NCBI GenBank assembly: GCA_019120235.1
Contig: DWVN01000087.1
Coordinates: forward strand, 1 to 15,478
Length of the DNA stretch: 15,478 nucleotides
Reading direction: 5' to 3'
Origin: Dwaynesavagella gallinarum
Lineage (GTDB): Bacteria; Bacillota; Clostridia; Clostridiales; Clostridiaceae
Below the pieces are notes generated by a model, which saw only the letters and a list, made by a program, of their open reading frames with translations, had not been told where the DNA came from and did not search any database. A program made the translations under genes and the position numbers. Below are positions 7,208-15,422 of the stretch, piece after piece; positions within the stretch are counted from its first letter, which is position 1; every line of letters begins with the position of its first letter.

Positions 7208-7236
7208 AGTATAATATATATCTTTATAAAAATCAA
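7208..7236 (-). promoter_or_regulatory. Sigma-A-like promoter for tRNA-Trp
   Basis: Minus strand TTGATT (7236-7231), a 17-base spacer and TATACT (7213-7208). The -10 box ends 13 bases before the first tRNA base, as expected for a stable RNA with a very short leader. Confidence 0.6.
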
Positions 7237-7252
7237 TGTTTAAATTTTATAA

Positions 7253-7281
7253 TTTACATAATAATCAAAAATAATTACAAT
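7253..7281 (+). promoter_or_regulatory. Sigma-A-like promoter for tsaE-tsaB-rimI
   Basis: TTTACA (7253-7258), a 17-base spacer and TACAAT (7276-7281), about 33 bases before the TTG start of tsaE. Matches are good but the region is A/T-rich. It is divergent from the tRNA promoter, the two sharing a region of about 120 bases. Confidence 0.45.
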
Positions 7282-7314
7282 TATTTTATACAATATGTGA
7301 AACGAGGTGTTTAT

Positions 7315-7797
7315 TTGAAATATACACTATCTACAAATAATATAAACGAAACAATTTATGTTGGAAAAATTTTAGGATCATTATTAAGCTCAAAAATATT
7401 AATTGGTTTAGATGGAGACATGGGATGTGGAAAAACTCATTTAACTAAGGGAATTGCCTTAGGCCTAAACATAGAAGATAATATTAAAAGTCCTACATTT
7501 AATTTAATAAATGAATACACTAATGGAAAAATAAATCTATATCATTTTGATGTTTATAGATTAAATTCTTTGGATGAGTTATTTTTAATTGGGTTCGATG
7601 ATTACATAAAAAACGATGGAATAAAAATCATAGAATGGTCATCTCTCATAAAAAATATATTACCTAAAAATACAAATTACATAAACATATGTAAATCAAA
7701 TACAAATGAAAATTGCAGAACTATTGAATTTAATTTTTCAAAAGATTATGAAGAAATATTAATAAAAGCAATAAATATTTTTAATAAGGAGCTTTAA
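7315..7797 (+). CDS. tsaE: tRNA t6A37 threonylcarbamoyladenosine synthesis ATPase TsaE
   Basis: The ATPase that supports the TsaB-TsaD complex in placing threonylcarbamoyl on A37 of ANN-decoding tRNAs. The P-loop is GDMGCGKT (34-41), followed by the family motif SPTFNLINEY (59-68), HFDVYRL (77-83) and IIEWSSLI (105-112). The start chosen is the TTG at 7315 with GAGG 6 bases upstream, giving 160 residues, the normal family length. The frame is open upstream to an ATG at 7180, but that lies inside the tRNA gene, lacks a ribosome site and adds 45 residues foreign to the family. It is the first gene of tsaE-tsaB-rimI, with one base between its stop and the next start. Family and role are secure. 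Confidence 0.93.
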   Translation: MKYTLSTNNINETIYVGKILGSLLSSKILIGLDGDMGCGKTHLTKGIALGLNIEDNIKSPTFNLINEYTNGKINLYHFDVYRLNSLDELFLIGFDDYIKNDGIKIIEWSSLIKNILPKNTNYINICKSNTNENCRTIEFNFSKDYEEILIKAINIFNKEL

Positions 7798-7798
7798 A

Positions 7799-8494
7799 AT
7801 GTTACTTTTAACCTTAGATACAAATACAGATATATTAAGCTGTTCAATAACAAACAACGAAAAATTAATCTCTGAAATAAACATTTATAATTTAAAAAAT
7901 CATTCAATAAATTCAATAAATACTATAGACCAAGTTCTTAAAAATTCCAATTTAACTTTAAATGAAATAGATGGATTTATTTTATCAAAAGGACCAGGTA
8001 GTTTTACAGGGCTAAGAATAGCATTTTCAATAATAAAAGCTTTTTCATATTCATTAAATAAACCAATGATTTCCATATCTTCATTAGACTGCCTTAATTT
8101 TAGAGAAAATTTTAATGGGATAACTTGCTCGATTATAGACGCATTGCGAGATGAAATTTACATAAATTCATTTTCTAATAAAGAATCAATCATTACTAAT
8201 TCTTATGAAGGAGATATTATACACATAGACAAAATAAAAGAATATCTTGAGGAAAAACATAAAAGTATTAACGATATTTTATTTACTGGAGATGGTACAA
8301 TTAAATTTGAAACACAAATAAGAAAATATTTTCCAAATTCATACATAAATAAAAAACCAATAACATCTTATGATTACGCACTTCTAGGGCTTGAAAAATT
8401 TAAATTAAACTTATTTGATAACTCAAAAATTTCTACCCCATCTTATATAAGAGTTTCTCAAGCTCAAGAAATGTTATTGAAAAAAAATTTATGA
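7799..8494 (+). CDS. tsaB: t6A synthesis protein TsaB (YeaZ)
   Basis: An ASKHA-fold protein that dimerises with TsaD and scaffolds TsaE in t6A formation; it is not itself the catalyst. The N-terminal strand LLLTLDTNTDILSCSI (2-17) and the diagnostic loop SKGPGSFTGLRI (63-74) identify it, and 231 residues is normal. The start is an ATG with AAGGAG (7786-7791) inside the end of tsaE, so the two are translationally close. Its end overlaps the rimI start by four bases (ATGA). The C-terminal domain is more divergent, as is usual for TsaB. Confidence 0.93.
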   Translation: MLLLTLDTNTDILSCSITNNEKLISEINIYNLKNHSINSINTIDQVLKNSNLTLNEIDGFILSKGPGSFTGLRIAFSIIKAFSYSLNKPMISISSLDCLNFRENFNGITCSIIDALRDEIYINSFSNKESIITNSYEGDIIHIDKIKEYLEEKHKSINDILFTGDGTIKFETQIRKYFPNSYINKKPITSYDYALLGLEKFKLNLFDNSKISTPSYIRVSQAQEMLLKKNL

Positions 8495-8931
8495 TTGATT
8501 CAAATAAAATTACAATAAGAGAATCTTTACCATCTGACATACAGTATATATACAAAATAAGCAAATCCTCTTTTACAAACTCTTGGAGCTTAAGTTCATA
8601 TGAAGAGGATTTCAACAATATTTTCTCAAAATATTTTTCTCTATTATACGGTGATAAATTAATAGGTTTTTTAAGCATTTGGATAATAATAGATGAGATA
8701 ACAATAACTAATATAGCTATAGATATAAATTATAGGGGACATGGTTTTTCAAAATATTTGTTAAATTATTTAATTAACTCATTTAAAAATTTTAATATCC
8801 TCTTAGAGGTGAGAGAATCAAATAAAATCGCTATAAATCTATATAAAAATTTTAAATTTGAAGAAATGTATAAACGGAATAATTATTATAAAAATCCAAC
8901 AGAAAACGCTATAATAATGAAAAAATTCTAG
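8491..8931 (+). CDS. rimI: Ribosomal-protein-alanine N-acetyltransferase RimI (GNAT)
   Basis: A 146-residue GNAT acetyltransferase. The acetyl-CoA-binding motif is RGHGFSKYLL (82-91), preceded by the strand ITNIAI (72-77), and the C-terminal signature LEVRESNKIAINLYKNF (105-121) is typical of RimI, which acetylates the N-terminal alanine of ribosomal protein S18. The start overlaps the tsaB stop by four bases, implying coupled translation. tsaB-rimI adjacency is common in bacteria. tsaD, which often follows, is absent here; a convergent minus-strand gene begins instead. The true substrate was not deduced from sequence. Confidence 0.88.
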   Translation: MIDSNKITIRESLPSDIQYIYKISKSSFTNSWSLSSYEEDFNNIFSKYFSLLYGDKLIGFLSIWIIIDEITITNIAIDINYRGHGFSKYLLNYLINSFKNFNILLEVRESNKIAINLYKNFKFEEMYKRNNYYKNPTENAIIMKKF

Positions 8932-8949
8932 GAATTATTCCTAGAATTT
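8923..8949. terminator. Bidirectional terminator between rimI and ribU
   Basis: A perfect 12-bp stem (8923-8934 with 8938-8949) and a 3-base loop, with T-rich tails on both strands (plus strand after 8949, minus strand below 8926). The stop codons of both convergent genes lie in the left arm. Confidence 0.85.
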
Positions 8950-9515
8950 ATTTTTTTAACTTTAGAAAATATAAATACTGTAGGTACAAAAATTATAATT
9001 GCTTTTATTATATTATATGGAACTATAGTAATCATCAAAAATTTAAATATTGTAGTTCCTTCACCAATAATTCCACTAATACTAACCCCTAAAACTTTTG
9101 CATAAACCGGAAGAATAACAAAATAATTTAATAAAACTCCTGAAACAACTAAAGCAATCATTCCAGATAAAAAGGATAAAATATACTTACCAATATCATT
9201 TTTTCTATTAAAAACAAAACTTGCAGCAAAAACAAAACAAGATCCCATTAAAAAATTTGCAAATTCTCCAACTCCAGAAGTAAAACTACCCATAATAAGA
9301 AATACTAAAATATTTTTTATACCCATTGCCAATACCCCTAAAATAGGAGAAAACATAATACCAATGAAAAATATAGGTATATCTGATAAATCAAAATCTA
9401 GAAAACTTGGAAAAATAGGTACTCTAACTCTAAAATACATAAGAATTACAGAAACCACAACTAATATGCTAATCTTAACTTTTGTACTAAATTTAAAATT
9501 AACTCTACTATCCAT
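8928..9515 (-). CDS. ribU: ECF transporter substrate-binding protein, riboflavin type (RibU)
   Basis: A 195-residue membrane protein with about six hydrophobic segments and the S-component layout of energy-coupling factor transporters. Early motifs PSFLDFDLSDIPIFFIG, then MGIKNILVFLIMG, GEFANFLMGS and NYFVILPVYAK match the RibU (riboflavin-binding) family. It would capture riboflavin and work with a shared EcfA-A'-T module encoded elsewhere. The start is an ATG with AGGAG 10 bases upstream. It lies 23 bases after tex on the same strand, so it is probably the last gene of the secA-prfB-tex unit; there is no room for the FMN riboswitch that often controls ribU. Substrate assignment rests on family resemblance. 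Confidence 0.8.
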   Translation of the reverse strand: MDSRVNFKFSTKVKISILVVVSVILMYFRVRVPIFPSFLDFDLSDIPIFFIGIMFSPILGVLAMGIKNILVFLIMGSFTSGVGEFANFLMGSCFVFAASFVFNRKNDIGKYILSFLSGMIALVVSGVLLNYFVILPVYAKVLGVSISGIIGEGTTIFKFLMITIVPYNIIKAIIIFVPTVFIFSKVKKINSRNNS

Positions 9516-9538
9516 TAAAACTATCTCCTAAAATAAAT

Positions 9539-11695
9539 TTAAATTTTCATAGTTAAAGAAATTCTATTTCTTTCTATGTCTATATCTATAACTTTAACAT
9601 CAACAACATCATTTAATTTTACAACATCTAAAGGATGTTTTACAAATTTATGTGACATTTGAGATTTATGCACTAATCCATCTTGATGTACACCAATATC
9701 TACAAAAGCTCCAAAATCAGAAATATTTCTTACTGTTCCAGTCAAAATCATTCCCTCTTTTAAATCTTCTATACTTAAAACTCCCTTTTTAAATATAGGT
9801 ATAGGTAAATCTTCTCTTGGATCTCTTGCAGGCTTCTTTAGTTCCTTTATTATATCATCTAAAGTTATTTCTCCAATACCTAATTCACTCAAAATATCTT
9901 TTTTATTAAAATTTTTCAATCTCTCATCTAAATTATCTATTTTTCCTCTATATTTCAATTCATCTATATCAAGGTTTAATATCTCTAAAAATTTCTTAGT
10001 AGCATCATAACTTTCAGGATGTACAGAAGTATTATCAAGTCCATTATCCCCATCGCTTATTCTTAAAAAACCAACACATTGTTCATAAACTTTATTTCCT
10101 AATCTTTTAACTTTTAACAATTCATTTCTATTTTTAAATTTTCCATTTTCTTCTCTATATTTCACAATATTTTCAGCAATAGAAGAATTAATTCCAGATA
10201 TATAAGACAATATAGCAGGAGTTGCTATGTTTAAATCAACACCTACAGAGTTAACACAATCTTCTATAACTGTTCTTAAAGATTCTTCAAGTTTTTTAGA
10301 ATTTATATCATGTTGATATTGTCCAACACCTATTGATTTGGGATCAATCTTAACAAGTTCAACCAATGGATCTTGTAATCTTCTTCCTATAGAAATTGCT
10401 CCTCTAACTGTAACATCTAAATTTGGATATTCTTTACTCGCAAGCTCTGAGGCAGAATAAACAGAAGCTCCTGCTTCTGAAACTATCACATAAGATAAGT
10501 CTATATTTTTTTCATCCTTAACTTCCTGTATGACTTCTCCAATTATTTCTTCCGTTTCACGACTAGCAGTTCCATTTCCAAGAGATATTAAATTTACATT
10601 ATAATCATAAATTAATTCTTTTAAAATCTTTTTACTCTCATCAACTTTTTTAAAAGGTTCATTTGGATATATAGCAGTAGATGTTAAATATTTACCCATA
10701 TCATCTAAAATACAAACTTTACACCCAGTACGAAATCCTGGGTCAACAGCCATAACAAATTTACCTTTTATAGGAGGTTGCATTAATAATGCCTTTAAAT
10801 TTTCTTTAAAAATAATTATAGCACCATCTTCAGCAACTTCACTTAATTCTTTACGTATTTCTCTTATTACAGATGGAATTATTAACCTTTTAAGAGAATC
10901 TTCTATAGATTCAAAAATGATTTTACTAGTTTCCTTATTTTCATTTTTCATCTTAGAATAAATTTTATCTACTATTACATCTTCTTCAAAATTGACCTTA
11001 ACTTTTAAAATATTTTCCTTTTCTCCTCGATTTATAGCTAGAATTCTATGAGATGGAATAGTTTTTAACTTTTCACTATACTCATAATAAATTTCATATT
11101 GAGTTCTTTCTTCACTTTCACCTTGAGTTTGTAAAATACCATTTTCAAATATGTATTCACGAATAAATTTTCTAAAATCATAATTATCAGATATAATCTC
11201 TGCTATTATATCTTTTGCCCCATTTAAAGCATCTTGTCCATTTTTTACACCTAACTCAAGATTTATATAATTTTCTGATTCTAAAAATATATCTATATTT
11301 TCATCTCCAGATAAAATAATTTCTGATAAAGGTTTTAATCCTTTTTCTTCTGCTATAATTGCGCGAGTTCTTTTTTTAGGTTTAAAAGGTCTATATATAT
11401 CCTCAATTTCAACCAATGTTTTACAATCTAAAATCATCACTTTTAATTTATCAGTTAATTTTCCTTGTTCATCAATAAGCCTAATTACATTTTGTTTCTT
11501 TTCTTCAAGATTCCTTAAATATTGAAGACGTAATTCAAATTCTCTTAAAACAATATCATCAAGAGAACCTGTCATTTCTTTTCTGTAACGTGATATAAAT
11601 GGCACAGTATTTCCATCATCTAACAAATTTATCACATTATCAACATATTTTTTGTCTATACTAAATTCATTAGATAAAATTTTAGAAATATCCAC
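9539..11695 (-). CDS. tex: Tex-family RNA-binding transcription accessory protein
   Basis: A 718-residue cytosolic protein with the full Tex architecture: a helical N-terminal region (1-200, with IEDIYRPFKPKKRTRA at 97-112), a YqgF/RuvC-like domain starting near FVMAVDPGFRTG (313-324), a helix-hairpin-helix region (ENIVKYREENGKFKNR), and a C-terminal S1 domain (647-718; GTVRNISDFGAFVDIG). Tex proteins bind nucleic acid and influence transcription and stress tolerance; the RNase-H-like domain is usually considered inactive. The start is GTG with AGGGGG 6 bases upstream, 17 bases after the prfB stop, so cotranscription with prfB is likely. Length and domains are normal. Confidence 0.95.
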   Translation of the reverse strand: MDISKILSNEFSIDKKYVDNVINLLDDGNTVPFISRYRKEMTGSLDDIVLREFELRLQYLRNLEEKKQNVIRLIDEQGKLTDKLKVMILDCKTLVEIEDIYRPFKPKKRTRAIIAEEKGLKPLSEIILSGDENIDIFLESENYINLELGVKNGQDALNGAKDIIAEIISDNYDFRKFIREYIFENGILQTQGESEERTQYEIYYEYSEKLKTIPSHRILAINRGEKENILKVKVNFEEDVIVDKIYSKMKNENKETSKIIFESIEDSLKRLIIPSVIREIRKELSEVAEDGAIIIFKENLKALLMQPPIKGKFVMAVDPGFRTGCKVCILDDMGKYLTSTAIYPNEPFKKVDESKKILKELIYDYNVNLISLGNGTASRETEEIIGEVIQEVKDEKNIDLSYVIVSEAGASVYSASELASKEYPNLDVTVRGAISIGRRLQDPLVELVKIDPKSIGVGQYQHDINSKKLEESLRTVIEDCVNSVGVDLNIATPAILSYISGINSSIAENIVKYREENGKFKNRNELLKVKRLGNKVYEQCVGFLRISDGDNGLDNTSVHPESYDATKKFLEILNLDIDELKYRGKIDNLDERLKNFNKKDILSELGIGEITLDDIIKELKKPARDPREDLPIPIFKKGVLSIEDLKEGMILTGTVRNISDFGAFVDIGVHQDGLVHKSQMSHKFVKHPLDVVKLNDVVDVKVIDIDIERNRISLTMKI

Positions 11696-11712
11696 AATAA
11701 TCCCCCTAATAT

Positions 11713-12823
11713 TTAACGTTTTTTCAAAAAATTTTTTATGTATTTCTTTATAAAAATATCAATTTTACCATCTAAAACACCTAGAACATCAGATGTTTCT
11801 ACATTTATTCTATGATCTTTTACAAGTGAATACGGATGAAGAGTATAAGATCTAATTTGACTTCCAAAACCAATCTCTTTCAAATCACCTGTTAAATCCT
11901 CAAGCTTTTCTTTATGTGTTCTATCTTTAAGCTCAATAAGCTTTGACAAAAGCATTTTCATCGCTGTTTCTTTATTAGATAATTGACTACGTTCTGTTTG
12001 ACATTGCACAACTATTCCAGTTTTTAGGTGTGTTATTCTAACAGCTGATTCTGTTTTATTTACGTGCTGACCACCTGCACCACTTGCTCTATATGTATCA
12101 ATTTTTAAATCACCATCATTAATTTTTATTTCTTCTACATTCTCAATCTCTGGTAAAACCTCAACTGATGCAAAAGATGTTTGACGTTTACCATTTGAAT
12201 TAAAAGGAGATATCCTAACTAATCTATGAATTCCTTTTTCACTTTTTAAATACCCATAAGCATATTCTCCAGAAATTTTTAAAGTAGCACCTTTAATTCC
12301 TGCTTCATCTCCACTTATTTCTTCAACTACTTGGACCGAAAAATTATTCCCTTCTCCCCACCTAATATACATTCTCAAAAGCATTTCAGTCCAATCTTGA
12401 GCATCAACTCCACCTGCACCTGCATGTAATGTTAAAAAAGCATTATTTTTATCATACTCTCCACTTAGTAAAGTCTTAATGCTCATTTCTTCAAATGAAT
12501 TTTTAAATTCAGAAAAATCATTTTTAAATATCTTTATATATTCATCGTCTTCATCATATCTTATAATTTCTAAAGATTCATCCAAGTATTTAAATGTGTT
12601 CTCCAGATTTTCAAACTCTTGAACTTTATCTTTTAAAAATTTACATTCTTTAACAATTTCTTTACTCTTATGTAAATCATTCCAAAAATTAGAATCTTCC
12701 ATCATAATATCATATTCTTGAATCTGTTTTCTTAAAAAATCTACGTCAAAGAGACCTCCTAATAATTTCAAAATTTTGTTTAACACTTTTTAGCTCATTT
12801 TTAAAATATTGATAATCAAACAT
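11713..12823 (-). CDS. prfB: Peptide chain release factor 2, made by +1 programmed frameshift
   Basis: RF2 recognises UAA and UGA and triggers peptide release. The gene is in two frames: codons 1-25 run from the ATG at 12823 to CTT at 12749, meet an in-frame TGA (12748-12746), and continue in +1 from GAC at 12747, giving 369 residues. In the joined protein the UGA-reading tripeptide SPF falls at 205-207 and the catalytic GGQ at 250-252. The first ATG has GAGGGAG 7 bases upstream. The uninterrupted frame alone would start at 12786 with MLNKILKLLGG, which has no ribosome site and is not RF2-like, so that start is an artefact. It follows secA by about 50 bases with a terminator hairpin between, and leads into tex. 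Expression should be self-limiting, since RF2 competes with the shift. Confidence 0.96.
12745..12760 (-). promoter_or_regulatory. RF2 autoregulatory +1 frameshift site
   Basis: Minus strand AGGAGG TCT CTT TGA C: an internal Shine-Dalgarno element (12760-12755), a 3-base spacer, the slippery CTT codon (12751-12749), the UGA stop and the C that weakens termination. TGA is codon 26 from the ATG at 12823, matching the classical prfB layout. Confidence 0.96.
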
Positions 12824-12842
12824 AATATTTCTCCCTCTATAT

Positions 12843-12866
12843 AAAAAAAGCTGCTAAAAAGCAGCT
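12843..12866 (-). terminator. Terminator or attenuator between secA and prfB
   Basis: Stem AGCTGCT/AGCAGCT (12866-12860 with 12855-12849), 4-base loop, then a run of six T on the minus strand. It lies 9 bases past the secA stop. Since prfB starts only 20 bases beyond it and no separate promoter is evident, it may end only part of the transcripts. Confidence 0.75.
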
Positions 12867-12875
12867 ACAAATAAT

Positions 12876-15386
12876 TTAAGAATTTTTTCCACAACAAGCT
12901 TTATATTTTTTACCACTTCCACAAGGACAATCATCATTTCTACCAATCTTAGCTTCTTTTTTTATTGTCTTTCCTTTAACATCTGATGAAGATGCTTTAT
13001 TCGTTCCCGTTTCTTTCGCAACTCTTTCTCTTTGAGGAGCCTTATCACTTCTAACATGCATTAAATATTTTATGGTATCTATCTTAATATTTCTAATCAT
13101 CTCCTCAAACATAGCACTTCCCTCATATTGATATGCTTGAATGGGATCCTGTTGTTTATACGCTCTAAGACCAATACCTTGTTTTAAATGATCCATATTG
13201 TTTATATGATCCATCCACTTTAAATCAACAACTCTAAGCAAAATAACACGTTCTACTTCTCTTAACTGTTTTTCTCCAAATTCTTCTTCTTTTTTCTTAT
13301 AAATCTTTTTAGCAATAGATACATACTTATCAATTATTTCTTTATGATTTAATTCTTCCAACATAGAAACTTTTATAAGCCCAACAGGAACATACAACAT
13401 TTCCATATATTCAACAAGTTTTTTCAAATCACTCTCTTCTGATTCTGAATTTGGATTTGATAAATGAACATTCACTTCATAAGATACAACATCTTCAATC
13501 ATCGAATGTATTTGTTCTTTTAAATTTTCACCTTCTAACACTCGAGAACGCTGAGAATAAATAATTTCCCTTTGTTTATTTATTACATCATCATATCCAA
13601 GTAAAGATTTTCTAACATCAAAATTGTTTCCTTCAACATTTTTCTGAGCATTTTCAATAGCTTTAGATACAAACTTACTTTCAATAGCATCATCATCTGA
13701 AAGACCTAACTTATCTACAACACCTTTTAATCTATCAGATCCAAAAATTCTCATTAAATCATCATCTAAACTTATATAAAATCTAGAACTTCCAGGGTCA
13801 CCTTGACGTCCTGCTCTACCTTTCATTTGTCCATCAACTCTACGGGATTCAGCACGTTCAGTACCTATTATTTTCAATCCTCCAGCTTCATGAACACCTT
13901 TTCCAAGCTTTATGTCAGTACCTCTTCCAGCCATATTAGTAGCAACAGTTATCATTCCTGCTTGACCTGCTTGCGCAACAATTTCTGCTTCTTTTTCATG
14001 AGATTTTGCTGTAAGTAACTGATGCTTCATACCTTTTCTTCGCAAATAATCAGACATCTCTTCCGCTTTAGAAATACTAGGAGCAACTACCAAAACTGGC
14101 TGTCCTTTTTGATTACTTTCTTCTATATCCTTAACAATAGCCTTTATTTTCCCAGCTTCTGTTTTAAAAACTTTATCAGGATGATCTATTCTCTGAATAG
14201 GCTTATTTGTAGGTATTACCACTATATCTAAACTATAAATTTCCCTAAATTCATTTTCTTCTGTAGCTGCTGTTCCCGTCATTCCACTTAATTTTTTATA
14301 CATTCTAAACAAATTCTGATATGAAATTGTTGCAAGAGTTTTGGATTCTTTCTCAACCTTTACTCCTTCTTTCGCTTCAATTGCTTGATGAAGACCATCT
14401 CCATAACGTCTTCCTTCCATAACACGTCCTGTATTATCATCAATTATCTCAACTTTACCTTCAATAACTATATAATTTTTATCTCTTTTCATAGCATAAT
14501 TAGCACGTAGAGACTGTGAAACATGATGCTGAATACTCATATTTTCTGGATCTGCATAATTGTCAACTTTAAAAAACGCCTCTGCTTTTTTAACTCCATC
14601 ATCAGTCAATATTACAGAATTAGTTTTTTCATCTTTTTTATAATCATCTTCTTTTAATGTCTTAGCAAAATAATCTGCTATCTTATAAAAATCAGTAGAT
14701 TTATTTGCAGCTCCCGATATAATAAGCGGAGTTCTAGCATCATCTATAAGAACAGAATCTATCTCATCTATAATTACAAAATTTAATCCTCTTTGGACTT
14801 TCTCTTCTTTAAAGATAACCATATTATCTCTTAAATAATCAAACCCAAATTCGTTGTTTGTTCCATAAGTAATATCACAGGCGTATGCTTCTTGTCTTTG
14901 TTTAGATGTAATTCCATGAACTATTGGAGCAACACTAACTCCTAAAAAATCATAAATAGGTTTATTAATTTCACAATCCCTTTGAGCCAAATAATCATTA
15001 ACTGTTATTATATGTACACCTTCCCCAGTAATAGAATTCAAATACGCAGGAGGTGCTGATACCAAAGTTTTTCCTTCTCCAGTTTTCATTTCAGCGATTC
15101 TTCCCTGATGAAGTACAATACCACCTATAAGCTGAACATCATAATGACGCTTACCTAGAACTCTTCTAGAAACTTCCCTAACTACTGCAAAAGCTTCAGG
15201 TAACATCTTATCAAGAGACTCACCATTTTTATATCTATCTTTAAACTCAGAAGTCTTAGATTTTAACTTCTCATCAGATAATTTTTGAATAGCCGGTTCC
15301 AAAGAATTAATTTTTTTTATGATTTTATTAATTTGCTTCAATTCCCTATCACTATATGTACCAAATATTTTTGTTAATAATCCCAT
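12876..15386 (-). CDS. secA: Preprotein translocase ATPase SecA
   Basis: The motor of Sec-dependent protein export, acting at the membrane with SecYEG. It has 836 residues, a normal length for Firmicutes. Visible motifs are Walker A MKTGEGKT (100-107), Walker B DEID (207-210) in the signature DSVLIDDARTPLIISG, GTNNEFGFDYLRDNM (175-189), then MTGTAATEENEF, TNMAGRGTDIKLG and GRAGRQGDPG of the second motor domain. The SEC-C zinc tail is complete, with C820-x-C822 and C831-C832 (CPCGSGKKYKACC), which serves SecB or membrane contact in relatives. The start is an ATG with GAGGATGG upstream. It is the first gene of the apparent secA-prfB-tex-ribU run; secA-prfB adjacency is known in Bacillus. The DDARTP variant of the usual DEARTP is minor. 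Confidence 0.98.
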   Translation of the reverse strand: MGLLTKIFGTYSDRELKQINKIIKKINSLEPAIQKLSDEKLKSKTSEFKDRYKNGESLDKMLPEAFAVVREVSRRVLGKRHYDVQLIGGIVLHQGRIAEMKTGEGKTLVSAPPAYLNSITGEGVHIITVNDYLAQRDCEINKPIYDFLGVSVAPIVHGITSKQRQEAYACDITYGTNNEFGFDYLRDNMVIFKEEKVQRGLNFVIIDEIDSVLIDDARTPLIISGAANKSTDFYKIADYFAKTLKEDDYKKDEKTNSVILTDDGVKKAEAFFKVDNYADPENMSIQHHVSQSLRANYAMKRDKNYIVIEGKVEIIDDNTGRVMEGRRYGDGLHQAIEAKEGVKVEKESKTLATISYQNLFRMYKKLSGMTGTAATEENEFREIYSLDIVVIPTNKPIQRIDHPDKVFKTEAGKIKAIVKDIEESNQKGQPVLVVAPSISKAEEMSDYLRRKGMKHQLLTAKSHEKEAEIVAQAGQAGMITVATNMAGRGTDIKLGKGVHEAGGLKIIGTERAESRRVDGQMKGRAGRQGDPGSSRFYISLDDDLMRIFGSDRLKGVVDKLGLSDDDAIESKFVSKAIENAQKNVEGNNFDVRKSLLGYDDVINKQREIIYSQRSRVLEGENLKEQIHSMIEDVVSYEVNVHLSNPNSESEESDLKKLVEYMEMLYVPVGLIKVSMLEELNHKEIIDKYVSIAKKIYKKKEEEFGEKQLREVERVILLRVVDLKWMDHINNMDHLKQGIGLRAYKQQDPIQAYQYEGSAMFEEMIRNIKIDTIKYLMHVRSDKAPQRERVAKETGTNKASSSDVKGKTIKKEAKIGRNDDCPCGSGKKYKACCGKNS

Positions 15387-15416
15387 TAATTTCCATCCTC
15401 ACAATTACACTTCATG

Positions 15417-15422
15417 ATTATA
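15417..15422 (-). promoter_or_regulatory. Possible -10 box for secA
   Basis: A perfect TATAAT on the minus strand, about 30 bases before the secA start. No convincing -35 box is seen at 16-18 bases, and the right edge of the window cuts the region, so this is tentative. Confidence 0.3.

Noticed and set aside
7180..7314. 45-codon upstream extension of tsaE to an ATG at 7180
   Set aside because: The start lies inside the tRNA-Trp gene, has no ribosome site, and the added residues are foreign to TsaE; TTG at 7315 with GAGG fits the family length.
8433..8678. 81-codon open frame on the minus strand across the tsaB-rimI junction
   Set aside because: Antisense to two well-supported genes, with no ribosome site or recognisable product.
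12748..12786. RF2 N-terminus MLNKILKLLGG from an ATG at 12786
   Set aside because: It reads the frameshift region in the wrong frame and ignores the AGGAGG-CTT-TGA-C signal; the correct start is at 12823.
13803..14231. Two plus-strand open frames of about 70 codons
   Set aside because: Both antisense within secA; serine/phenylalanine-rich shadows of the coding strand.
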